The position numbers were made by a program, and so were the translations under genes. A stretch of 64,000 nt of DNA from Stemphylium vesicarium (taxonomy: Eukaryota > Ascomycota > Dothideomycetes > Pleosporales > Pleosporaceae), in contig QXCR01000050.1 in the NCBI GenBank assembly GCA_004380135.1, forward strand, positions 142,137-206,136, given 5' to 3'. This document shows, piece after piece, positions 54,837 through 64,000 of this stretch. Positions within the stretch are counted from its first letter, which is position 1, and each line of letters opens with the position of its first letter. Below the pieces are notes generated by a model that was not told where the DNA came from, ran no database searches, and was given only the letters and a program-made list of their open reading frames with translations.

Positions 54837-57010
54837 TTATCGCATGCCAGCACCGCCGAAACCTCCGGCCGCAGCACCCATGGCGCCTAATCTTGAAGCG
54901 AGCTTGGGGTACTTTTCTTGGACCTGTTGCAATTCGTTAGTCATACATTATCAACGACGTGCTTTTATTCAGGTTAACTTACCTCGAGTTGGGTCCTTGT
55001 GGCCTCAGCGTAACTAAGAGCGTTGACAATCTCGCCCTCTGTCCTTGAGAGCTCGGCAGCACGCTCAAAGTACTTGAGCGCCTCTGTGACCTTTCCTTGT
55101 TGCAGCAGCAACTGTGCCATTGTCGCGACGGCAATGTCGCACTCTGGGTCGATGATGAGGGCCTTTTCGCACAGCTTCTCGGCATCGTCAAAATCGTTCT
55201 TCCATTGGAACAGGGCAAGCGCCTTGTTGATTAGCGGCAGAACGTTCATGCCGAGGGGCTTGCTGGTCTTCTCCATCTCAACAGCAGTGTCGAACTTCTC
55301 AATGGCTTCTTGGTACTTTTGCTGGTCGAGGAGGAGTTCACCGTAGTAGTTATATACGTCTGGTACTTGGGAGAAGTTCTTCATGCAGCGGCGGAAGGTG
55401 GCCATGGATGAGGCGATGCTGCCCATCTTGTATTGTGTGACACCGAGTTGAATGTGCGAGAAGATGAAGTCCTTATCCAGGTCGATGGACTTTTGGTAGT
55501 CCTTGGCGGCCTCACCGAATTCGGACTTGATGAAGTGTAGTTGTGCGCGGTGGTAGAAGATGTCGGGGTCGCTAGAGTTTTGCTCGAGAGCGGCGGCGAA
55601 GTCAGCCTCGGCGGCTTCTGGGTTGGCGAGCTCAAGGTGCATGCTGGCGCGCTTGATGAAGCTCTGTGTCAGTGTGGGCTGGAGCTCAATGCTCTTGTCC
55701 ATGTCCTTGAGCGCATCCTCGTTGTCGCCCTTGAGGTAGCTAAAAGTTCCGCGCATGTTATACGCAAACGCCTCGTGCTCGCCAAGGTCACCAAGTTCGA
55801 CTGCACGGTCAAAGGCAGCTGCGGCCTCGGTGTATCCGTCTCCGGTCTTGGTGGCCATGGCCTTGAGACCCTTGCGCAGTTGACCCTTGCCACTTTCCTC
55901 GTCAAGCTCGGCATCATCTTCAAGGCCCTCTGGTGTTGGCTTGGGGCGGAAGCTCTGGAGGTAGTTTGTGACGAAAGTTGGGCTGGGCAGCTTCTTCTCC
56001 TTGGAAGCGAGGATGGCCTTGCCCTTGGCGTCGGCAACCTTCTTCAGTAAACGCTCAACGCTTTGCGCGCTGCTCTCGTTGCGGAATCCGTCGATGATGC
56101 AGCTCGCTGTGTAGTCCAGGAGGGCTTCGCTGTTGCGCTCGACTTGCTCGTATGCGTTCGCCCTTCGGTTGAGCGCCTTGACGTATTCGTTGTCGAGGTT
56201 GATGGCGGCCGTGGTGTCGTCGATGACCTTGTCCCACTCGGACATGGCGTTGTAGCATGCGGCGCGGTTGGAGTAGAAGACGGGATCTTGCTTGCAGAGG
56301 ATGGCCTTGCCATAGAGGTCGATGGCGCGGTTGTAGTCTTTGGAGCCGTAGGCCTTGTTGCCTGCGGCCTTTAGCTTGGCAGCATAGTCTTTGCGGTCCT
56401 GCGATAGTCAGTCCTGTATCCAATCCGTAGTTTAGGCAGCATTCAATGCTGAATTTGCGCATCGTGACCCCGCCATGTCCGTTGTAGTTGGGACGGCTCA
56501 TGGCGACGCAGTCGTCCGAGGTGGCATTGGAAGGTCTCGTTTATAAATTTTCTACTTTTGGATGTTCTGTGTCGTACCTCGTCTGATAATGCGCCCACGC
56601 TGTTCTCATCAACTTCTGGGAGCTGCTCTTCAGCAGTATCCGCCGCGGACGCCTTCTTGTCTGTGACGCTATCAGCACATGTCCCACTCAGAACCACAAA
56701 TGAGCATACCAGAATCCTTCTCCGGGGCAGAGTCCTTCTCAGCCCTCTCTTTCGCACGCTTGCGCTCGCGTTGCCTCTTGCGCTTGGTGGCTGCTGTGTC
56801 TGCTCCGCCGTCTCTTGAATCGTTGGAGAAGTAGTAGACTGCACCTCCGGCGCCGACGACTAATGTGATTCCGGCAATGGTGTATACGACTCCCTTGTTC
56901 TCTGACGCCCACGTCGACAATCGGTCCCACAGTGAGTTGTTGGTGTCGGCGGGAATCTGTACGGGAAAAGGGCCAGGGCCCTGCGGTACAGGAGCATTTA
57001 CGGGCGCCAT
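54837..57010 (-). CDS. tom70: Mitochondrial import receptor Tom70
   Basis: Exons 57010-56710, 56660-56578, 56398-54983 and 54923-54837 (introns 49, 179 and 59 nt) give 628 residues. A single TM anchor lies near residues 41-61 (VVYTIAGITLVVGAGGAVYYF), followed by a lysine/arginine-rich cytosolic stretch. A TPR clamp (AKLKAAGNKAYGSKDYNRAIDLYGKAI) and a series of further TPR repeats run to the C-terminus. The clamp binds the EEVD tail of Hsp70/Hsp90 and the core pocket binds carrier preproteins at the mitochondrial surface. The last 29-codon exon ends in a Gly-rich GGFGGAGMR tail, which matches Tom70 and supports the final splice. Confidence 0.93.
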
Positions 57011-57806
57011 ATCTGGTGTAATCAGGGGGGATATTAGGTAGATGGCGGTTTGGGGACTGTGGGAATGGGCAGCTCAATGGCGATGGGCTGTTGGGTCTTA
57101 ATCGCAGAAATTTGGCTAGGGCAAGCTTGGTGCAACGACGTGAGCGAGCTGTGTGGCTCGAGCACCGGGGGACGTCATCAGCCGTGCCGACCAGCGCCGT
57201 TTGGGCCCACTTGTACTCGACAATCTATATTATCAAAACTACATCACGTCATACTTGGGATGATATTTCACAGCTTCATACGAAACAGAATCCGGCGAAT
57301 TCTTACATTTTCACACATGCATCCAGTAGAATGAATTTTGCTGGTATTTCATCGCGTACTAGCTTTGCCCGGCTTAAGTTGTAGACCTTACCACAGACGA
57401 CGCGTCGTTAATCATGTTCTTTGGCCATTTCTGCTAACACGAAGCGTCATTCATCACAACTCATACTTCACGTTCTCATTTCAATCGCTTTGTGCGGAAT
57501 ATCCTCTTGGCGGCGTGTACTCGAGTATCTCCAGCCGTCGACCAATCATACAAGATCGGCACTAAATGTGGGGGGCTTAGATGCCGTCCGCGGAGGATTG
57601 GACCTTGACTTCTTGACTCACCTGCAATGACAACACATCCCCAGACATCAAGAAGACTTTCAACTAATCTCGCTCAATTCCAGTATTGGATCCTGGAACT
57701 CTGTATATCACAATTCCGACTGCCTGGTCATCACACCACTTCCCGAATACAGCCGCTGGACCTGGGAATCTACAAGTTCGTCCCGAAGACGGATCTCAAT
57801 TAAACC
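57011..57806. promoter_or_regulatory. Divergent promoter region between tom70 and the ADC lyase gene
   Basis: About 800 bp lie between the two start codons, holding both promoters. Plus-strand frames at 57050-57384 have no recognisable motif. Confidence 0.4.
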
Positions 57807-58845
57807 ATGTCATCTGAAAGCGAGTTCCAGCTTTTCACATCACTGCGATACGATCCTCTACTACTCCAATCCCACGAGAATTCGCGTTTAATTCTGAACT
57901 TCGTCACCCCATCCCCGTTCTACATGCTAGCCTACCACCGGGACCGCATGGTGGAAGCAGCCCAACACTTTGACTTTTTCGAAGTCGAGAAGCGATTGAA
58001 AGATGGAAAAGCGCTACACGAAGAGTTGTTGACCAAAACCAAGTCTGAAATAGAAAAGACAGGAAAAGATCAACCACTGAAGGTATGCAACCCCTCCCCA
58101 ACTCGCATCATTAAATCTGACTAATCACATCCAGCTCCGCCTCCTCTTCAACAAAGCCGCAGCCCTAACTGTAGAATTCACACCCATACCAGCCGTCCCC
58201 CTATCAACCCTCTACCCCCCATCGCTAGACCCACCCAAGCCAACCCCTGCATTTACACCTTCACCCCTAACCGGCGGCGCCCTAACTCTAGATCACTCCG
58301 CCACTCTCCCATCATCGACATCCACGCCTCCAACCCCACCAGAATGGAAGATAAAATTAGACATGGCACCAACCCCCTCCTCTCCCTTCACGCTTCTCAA
58401 GACCACAAAACGCGAAATGTACGACAACAGCCGCGCCCGCGCCCTCCCTGACAACCCCGCCGGACCCGCGTACCGCGAAGTCATGCTGTACAACGAAGTC
58501 AACGAGCTAACCGAAGGTACACTCACATCCCTCTACCTGTTCCGCGGCGGACGGTGGGTTACGCCGCCCGTTGGCGTGCCGTCTGGCGAGTTCAACAGTA
58601 AGACGCTTAGGGATGATGGCGCGGATGAGGGCGAGCTGAGGAAGCCTTTTGCTGGACGCTGGGGCCATTCTACGCGTAGTGCGAAGGTCGGGGCGGGAGG
58701 GCAGAGGGGGACGAGTCGACGGTGGGCGCTGGGGAGTGGGTATTGTATGGAGGAGCCGGTGGGCATTGAGACTGTTGAGGTTGGGGAGGGGGTGTGGGTT
58801 AGTAATGGGGTTAGAGGGTTTGGGTTTGCCAGGGTAGTTGAGTAA
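57807..58845 (+). CDS. abz2: 4-amino-4-deoxychorismate lyase (PLP fold type IV)
   Basis: Exons 57807-58082 and 58135-58845 with a 52-nt intron give 328 residues. The signature of class-IV PLP enzymes is here: Lys181 (LLKTTKREMYDNSRAR), the Schiff-base lysine, then EVMLYNEVNELTEGTLTSLYL, which holds the ELTEGT phosphate-binding motif, and a C-terminal VNG-like loop. The N-terminal FQLFTSLRYDP is typical of fungal ADC lyases. The enzyme releases p-aminobenzoate from aminodeoxychorismate for folate synthesis. A Pro-rich insert of about 60 residues (TLYPPSLDPPKPTPAFTPSP) is longer than in yeast Abz2. Confidence 0.85.
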
Positions 58846-60008
58846 GAGGATAAGGTTGAATGGAAATTTCCATTGTTGTCATGTTTTTACTGAAGCGTTG
58901 TGAAAACGCGACCTAACTCGTTTATCCTGCTATCCTTGTCATCACTTGGAAGCAGAAACTCTCTGGGCTTGTCTCCATTCTTCAGAAAATGGCTTAGCTA
59001 TGATAAACGACGTCAATCAAGGCCAGGATTAGAAGGGACAGCGCTTGGCATCTGACTAGTTCAAGCTATCAACACCATGGAGGTATTGCTAAAATCCTAT
59101 CTCCGCTTCTGCTCTGTAACAGGAGTTCGGAAATACCGGCGGTAATGCGGATGAATACCCTTTTGACCTGGGATTTCCATCCTGGAGAGTATCCACGAGT
59201 TGTTGATTTGTACCACACGTTAGAATTCCCTTTCTTGCTGCTACAACTAACTCATTTGCAGATATATGCACTTTGGTTGTATACCAAGTCTATGCCGACC
59301 ACCCCGACGGTCTCGGTCGTCTTCGTAACAACGCCGACGTGGAGACATAGGTGCACAAAACGGAACTCAAGTACGCTGTTCACACTGAACCTAAATCGGA
59401 CGATTGTTTATATGCTTCGAATCTAGTATACCATGTCTTTGTCTTCAACAGGCGCACTTTGAGACGGGAAAAGCTCGAGGTTGTAGGAGGGACCACCGTG
59501 CATTATGCACAAGAATTTTAGGCAAGTGCTTTTTGAGCCTGGTCACAATGTGTCTTTTGCAATCGCGACGAGCCTTCTTAGTCTAGTCTAGCGTTTCTTC
59601 AAGTGGCTGGCAATGTTTATGTTGCAACGCATCCAGTCCGAGGATATTCGGAGCCGTATGTTGCCAAGAGCAATATTCGACCGTGTAAAGGCGATGATCT
59701 ACTGCTTTAGAACACTCCGCCACAAAAGAAGAGCCGCCAAGTCCATAGACCCATCGCGCGTGCCTGTGGTTCGGTAAGTATACGCGTGTAATATACAGCA
59801 CATTCATCTTGGCCGATATTGGCATGCTGATGGGCGACGTAAGTGAGGGTAAGAGTGGATTTTAGTGTTGAAAGCACCATGAACAACCCTTTCAGTGGTG
59901 TGTGAAACGTATTAAAAGGAGACCGTCTTCCACCTTCTTATCCGACATCTCAACTCATCCACTACATCAAACACAAACTCTTGTCGACTCATCTCAGCAA
60001 CTTGCAAA
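58846..60008. other. Intergenic region, no gene supported
   Basis: The 1.16 kb between two plus-strand genes contain only short frames. The last 200 bp are the promoter of the alpha/beta hydrolase gene. Confidence 0.45.
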
Positions 60009-60920
60009 ATGCAGCCTATCAACATCCTCAAGGGTTCCATCACGCTCGCTGGCTTGCTATTCCAGCCAAACACTACCAACACGACAATCAGTCAACTCCC
60101 CGGAATCGTGGTAGTTCATCCAGGAGGAGGCGTGAAAGAGCAAGCTGCCGGCTTCTACGCGAGAAGGCTCTCCGAAGAAGGCTTCGTCACCGTAGCCTAC
60201 GATGCCGCTCACCAGGGTGCTTCAGGCGGTCTCCCCCACTTCCTCGAAGACCCCAATTCCCGCGTCTCCGACGTCTCTGCCGCTGTCGACTACCTGGAAC
60301 GCCTCGACAGCGTCGATTCCGAGCGTATCGCAGTCGTAGGAATTTGCGCTGGTGGAGGCTACGCTGTTGCCGCTGCCACAAGCGATCATCGTATCCGCGC
60401 AGCAGCCATCCTCAGCGCACTCAACATCGGCGACTCGGATCGTCTCGGGTGGTACGGCAATGAGACTGTGGAAAGCAAGCTTGAAATTCTGGACCGAGTT
60501 GCGGAAAGGATCCGCAATGAGTCTGAGGGCGCTGAACCTGGATTCATCACTTATGTTCCCGCCCTTGGGGACACATCGGCCCCATACGATTTACAGCAGG
60601 CTGCGGACTACTATCTCACGCCGAGAGCGCAGCATCCTAATTCGCAAAATGTCATGTTGGATCGTTCGATTCCGCTTACTATGAAGTTCAATGCTTATAA
60701 CTTCATCGAGGAATATCTCACTCAGCCTTTGTTGATCATTGCGGGAGAGCTCGCGGAGAGTAGGTGGCATTCTGAGAGACTTGCTGGTATCTTGGAGGGG
60801 AAGAACGATGCAGTTAGGAAGGTGATCATGCCTGGGGGCCGTCATATGGATCTTTATGATAACGAGGAGTATGTTGGTCCTGCTATCCAACAGATCGCGG
60901 AGTTTTTTCAGGATTTCTAG
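60009..60920 (+). CDS. Alpha/beta hydrolase with cysteine nucleophile, dienelactone-hydrolase-like
   Basis: A single exon of 303 residues. The nucleophile elbow is GIC113AGG, so Cys rather than Ser, as in dienelactone hydrolases and YcjY/polyketide-transferase-like relatives. The oxyanion region VVVHPGGGVKEQ comes early. The acidic residue is probably E247 (IIAGELAES) and the His is H279 (MPGGRHMDLYD). An insertion of about 90 residues between strands 6 and 7, containing FNAYNFIEEYL, forms a lid. There is no signal peptide, so cytosolic. Substrates could be lactones, thioesters or short esters; the Cys makes acyl transfer possible. Upstream is the folate gene, with no functional link evident. 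Confidence 0.82.
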   Translation: MQPINILKGSITLAGLLFQPNTTNTTISQLPGIVVVHPGGGVKEQAAGFYARRLSEEGFVTVAYDAAHQGASGGLPHFLEDPNSRVSDVSAAVDYLERLDSVDSERIAVVGICAGGGYAVAAATSDHRIRAAAILSALNIGDSDRLGWYGNETVESKLEILDRVAERIRNESEGAEPGFITYVPALGDTSAPYDLQQAADYYLTPRAQHPNSQNVMLDRSIPLTMKFNAYNFIEEYLTQPLLIIAGELAESRWHSERLAGILEGKNDAVRKVIMPGGRHMDLYDNEEYVGPAIQQIAEFFQDF

Positions 60921-61764
60921 AGCTTGTGGGCTTGGATATTACAGAGGTAGAAGACACGACAAGTTGTATATTTGATGTTTAGTTGTACCATCGTAGAATA
61001 CTTCTGAAATCGAGCACTTCCACAATTATAGTACCTTGGCGTAATTGGCTAGCGAGCAATTGTGCTTATGCGCCGTAAAAATCTCATTTGTTAGTGAGTC
61101 CAAGCCACGCAGGCAGACGCTTGTGAGCAAAGCCGGTGCGTGCTGCTTCTATGTATACAACTTTATACGCAAACTTGCATGCCTATCTAATATTATTCTG
61201 GGCTATAGTAGACATAGTAGATGCAGTATGTGTATGTGTAGCTTCATGGTTACATTTTGTTAAAGCTTGATAGAGCTCTTAATAAATTTGAATTTTAGAT
61301 ATTGAAAACGCTAAGAGAGTAGCCTTATATAACTATCGTACTAAGAATATAATCAAAAGGCTTTTTATAAGCTCTCTAAAATCTATTCTCCATATATTCT
61401 AAAACATTAAGCTTTATCTTATAAGCATCTTGAGCTTATACAGGAAGAGCTCTCATAATAGTGAGTAGCAGCCTAGAAATAATGCGTTAGATTACAATTA
61501 AAATTAATGCTTGCTATCTACAAATTATAACAATGGGCCGGATGTTGTGCAAAGGGAGGGAAATCGTGGTAACTAGGCAAAGAGAGTAGGGCGAAGGAAG
61601 TACGGCCTTGTGACCGAAAAATGGTATGCACTATCTTTACTAGCGAACGATTTTGTAGGAGATGTGCCAACACTCTGCGGCATCCCTCAGCCAAACAACG
61701 TGTATTTGTTAAGCTCCTCTTTACTCTAGTCATTCGCGTCGCCACGCTGCAATAATAATTTACA
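60921..61764. other. 3' flank and AT-rich island
   Basis: From about 61260 to 61520 the sequence is strikingly A+T rich with many TA dinucleotides and no open frame. Such islands in this fungal group are usually RIP-mutated transposon remains, but no element can be named. The rest is the 3' flank of the hydrolase and ankyrin genes. Confidence 0.5.
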
Positions 61765-63192
61765 TTATCGTTCCCGCATCACAATCCTGATTTCTTCGAG
61801 CCTTTTGTCTTCGCCTTCGTCCTCGCTTTCGTCCTGATCGAAGCGCAACAGTGCCCTCTTGAGCGGATCATCACTGTAAGCCTCATCAAATACAGCGCCG
61901 GCTACTCCTCTGACCTCAAGCAATTTATCGACAATTACCAGAACCTTACTCCTTTTCGATTCCAGATCCGTCGAGTCTGGTTCCCCAATCCTAGCCGCGA
62001 TTATCAGGCTGCATACCTCATCGTCGTCCAGACTCTGGACGTCGGCGCCGTTTGCCAACAACAATTCCACCATATCCCCTCTCACATCGCGATGTCGCAG
62101 AGCGCCTTGTAAGACAGTCTCATGGCTAGCGAATGAATTATTAACACGGTCTTTGGATATGGATTGATCGTCTAGATCGGGCCGAGATCCCGGTGTCCGG
62201 CATGAAGTCCTGGTTCTGCCGTATCCATTGATGTCAGCTCCGTGACGTAGCGCGAGTTGTACAATCTCCAAGTTGCCCGCAATTACTGCGCTGTACAGCA
62301 TGCTTGGACTTTTCATAATATGATCGGGGTTCGAATTAAACTCCTTGTCCCGGGCTTTAATGTTGGCACCGTTGTCGAGCAGCAGCTGTGCCAGTGCTAA
62401 CTGGGAAGAGTTTTTGGAAAACCGTGAAGCCATGACACTGTAAAGCGTAGCGTCGTTTCCCTGATGAATGTCCGCACCCGCATCGATCAGTGTTTGAACT
62501 GTTTTTGATACCCGAACAATGGGATTTGGAATGAACGGATTACAATATTTCAGGCCATAACATATGGCTTCCAAAAATGCTACCTTTTTACATGGCAGAG
62601 CCTCTCCAAGGTAGTCGATGTTGTATGCATACGCATACTTCGTCATCAACAGCGTCACCAAGTTATCGTGACCTTTGGCAGCGGCAGCGATGAGTGCGTT
62701 GCCTGCATGTCCCTTCCTCTCTTGGCGAACCTTTTTATGTATGGAAGCTCCTGCTTGAAGAAGCAGTAAGACCGGCATCTCAAGTCCCGCCGCTGCAGCA
62801 TAAACGAGAAGCTCATCTTTATCGTCAACACTCATACCTAGAGCTAGAAGCTTCTCTACCACCATTTCTGCTGCCTTCTCTACCAACTTCTCTTTAAAAT
62901 TGCGGTAGTAACCGGGCTTCGAATAGCTGGCATGGAGAGCGGGCTCTTCGAAGCTGCGTAGGGTTGGTACAACGCCCGCGCTGAGTAAATCACTCACTAT
63001 TTCCAACGAATAGTGGGACATTGCAACATTGAGCGATCCTGTGAACGAGTGCTCAAGCTTTACCCCGGCTGTAACTAGACGCCTGAAAGTAGAGACGGCC
63101 TTTTTTCTCGCTGCCCTCATGCGCAGATACTCAGGATCGATCTTTGGATCAGCGCTAGCTTGAAGCAGCACAGTCCGCAACAAGCAAGTCAA
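61765..63192 (-). CDS. Ankyrin-repeat protein, 5' end uncertain
   Basis: A 475-codon open frame ends at TAA/TAG 61765 and is open from 63192 (no ATG there; the first ATG, MRAARKKAV, is at 63120). Ankyrin-like repeats are scattered through it (GHDNLVTLLMTK, VQTLIDAGADIHQGND, LAQLLLDNGANIKARD, NLEIVQLALRHGADINGYG, MVELLLANGADVQSLDDD). An acidic tail (DQDESEDEGEDKRLEEIR) closes it. The frame is stopped by TGA just upstream of 63192, so an upstream exon has been lost or not recognised, and that point lies inside an inverted repeat. Repeats of this kind mediate protein binding; many such fungal genes carry an N-terminal NACHT or other sensor module, which is not seen here. Function unknown. Confidence 0.65.
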   Translation of the reverse strand: MTCLLRTVLLQASADPKIDPEYLRMRAARKKAVSTFRRLVTAGVKLEHSFTGSLNVAMSHYSLEIVSDLLSAGVVPTLRSFEEPALHASYSKPGYYRNFKEKLVEKAAEMVVEKLLALGMSVDDKDELLVYAAAAGLEMPVLLLLQAGASIHKKVRQERKGHAGNALIAAAAKGHDNLVTLLMTKYAYAYNIDYLGEALPCKKVAFLEAICYGLKYCNPFIPNPIVRVSKTVQTLIDAGADIHQGNDATLYSVMASRFSKNSSQLALAQLLLDNGANIKARDKEFNSNPDHIMKSPSMLYSAVIAGNLEIVQLALRHGADINGYGRTRTSCRTPGSRPDLDDQSISKDRVNNSFASHETVLQGALRHRDVRGDMVELLLANGADVQSLDDDEVCSLIIAARIGEPDSTDLESKRSKVLVIVDKLLEVRGVAGAVFDEAYSDDPLKRALLRFDQDESEDEGEDKRLEEIRIVMRER

Positions 63193-63225
63193 TCAATCTT
63201 GGGGTTGCCGATTGGTTTGCTTGTT
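63179..63225. repeat. Imperfect 16-bp inverted repeat at the ankyrin 5' edge
   Basis: AACAAGCAAGTCAATC (63179-63194) and its near-complement GATTGGTTTGCTTGTT (63210-63225) flank a 15-bp centre. It coincides with the upstream end of the ankyrin frame and lies close to transposon remains, so it could mark an old insertion boundary. Confidence 0.45.
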
Positions 63226-63440
63226 AGCAATGTCATCGTCGCTTGATTGTAGCTTGATTGTTGGTGTTTTAAGGCAGCTTAATTGCAACTTAATTAGTAG
63301 ATTAATTAGATTGGACGCTAAGAGACTAAAGTTATATATAACTATAGTGGCTTAATAATCTATTTATGTATATTATAGTCTTGTACAATCTCCTTGTCTA
63401 ATACGTCGTCGCTATTGTCACCCTCTACACTATTGTCGTA
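63226..63440. other. AT-rich DNA between ankyrin gene and hAT remnant
   Basis: Rich in TTAATT-like and ATTATA-like motifs, with no frame. It is probably the 3' untranslated and terminal part of the hAT element, mutated like the transposase. Confidence 0.4.
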
Positions 63441-64000
63441 CTAAGTCTTGAAGCCTGCTCTTGTCCACGATCGTATAAGTTAAAGAGCAGCTAGTAACTC
63501 ACTACTAATAGCTCGTCTCTTAGGTTCAAGTAAGTCGCCAAGCTCACTAAAGAGCCTCTCACACTCGCAGCTTAATGCTAGGATTGTTAGTATATCAATC
63601 GTAAACTAGCTTAAACATAGGTATTTTAAGCGCATTTAAATCCAGTAAACGACTAGGTAACCATCACCCAAGTACTGCTCTCTGCTCCACTCTGGCTCTT
63701 ATGTCCTCCAGCGCTCGTACTCGTCGTCGTGAGCTGCCTCGTCTCTGGTGTTGTTGCGGCGTGTAAAGGCGCCAATTACGTCATCTATCCCACTTGCAAT
63801 TGTTGTTCTGTGAGATTGAAGTTGAGGGCGTACACGCTGAGGCTTATAGGTCTGCCAGAGTCGCTGAAATCCAGCATTAGCAGCAGTGAGCCACTCTGGC
63901 TTGTCGGCCCAGCTGTTCTCGCAGTAGTACTTGTAGTAAGGATGGAGGCAGACAGCAGCGTAGTAGGCAGGCGATCTATCGAGCTTATCGTAGTACTTAT
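63441..64000 (-). mobile_element. hAT-family transposase remnant, C-terminal end, RIP-degraded
   Basis: One frame on the minus strand, from the window edge to TAG 63441-63443, gives the hAT C-terminal segment. YYAAVCLHPYYKYYCENSW and AGFQRLWQTYK precede the dimerisation region with LALSCECERLFSELGDLLEPKRR and LIRSWTRAGF. In-frame stops lie at 63699-63701, 63636-63638, 63606-63608 and 63480-63482 (TAA, TAA, TAG, TAA), each one C-to-T change from CAA or CAG. hAT elements cut and paste through their dimeric transposase and make 8-bp target duplications. This copy is inactive. It continues beyond 64000, so its other end is unseen. Confidence 0.85.

Noticed and set aside
1..64000. CRISPR array, operon or bacterial system
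   Set aside because: No spaced direct repeats or Shine-Dalgarno-linked gene runs were found. Introns and families are eukaryotic throughout.

Overview
The window is nuclear DNA of a filamentous ascomycete (Pezizomycotina). Nearly every gene has short GT-AG introns, mostly 48-76 nt. The families present are typically fungal: HET, UstYa/DUF3328, DUF6594, DUF3455, Pth11-like rhodopsin fold, class I/II chitin synthase, CST subunit Ten1, and a hAT transposon whose stop codons look RIP-induced. The gene set and low-copy hAT debris suit a Dothideomycete, probably Pleosporales. That placement is inference; no rRNA or other marker was seen. Exon borders come from reading frames, splice signals and family conservation, without transcript data.

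1-15 kb is a decaying accessory segment. It holds the end of an unknown gene, an MFS sugar permease with an in-frame stop, a truncated type-I sulfatase, a split ORF with a RING-like tail, an intact F-box-like zinc protein, a secreted concanavalin-A-like protein, a HET gene carrying a 139-bp MITE with an 8-bp target-site duplication, an intact amidohydrolase, and a DUF6594 gene whose two halves lie in opposite orientation as if one ~1-kb inversion had split it.

17-28 kb holds a solitary UstYa-like oxidase followed by housekeeping genes: a 2-oxoglutarate/Fe(II) oxygenase head to head with the ribosome-biogenesis regulator Fhl1 (FHA + forkhead), then ESCRT-III Snf7 head to head with telomere subunit Ten1, then a cytochrome P450.

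31-39 kb holds secreted and membrane accessory genes: DUF3455, a FAD monooxygenase next to a secreted tyrosinase, and a Pth11-like receptor, separated by long gene-free stretches.

40-60 kb is conserved core: a ten-knuckle CCHC protein, chitin synthase, low-molecular-weight protein phosphatase, a conserved mitochondrial protein, a Dal5/Tna1-type permease, SNF1 kinase, Tom70, aminodeoxychorismate lyase, and an alpha/beta hydrolase with a cysteine nucleophile.

61-64 kb returns to accessory DNA: an AT-rich island, an ankyrin-repeat gene with no clear start codon, and the C-terminal end of a hAT transposase with at least four CAA/CAG-to-stop positions, running off the window.

No tRNA, rRNA, CRISPR array, virus or bacterial-style operon was found. 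The most unusual signals are the inversion-split DUF6594 gene, the MITE in the HET gene, the cluster of broken genes in the first 15 kb, and the introns placed inside zinc knuckles at 40-41.7 kb.
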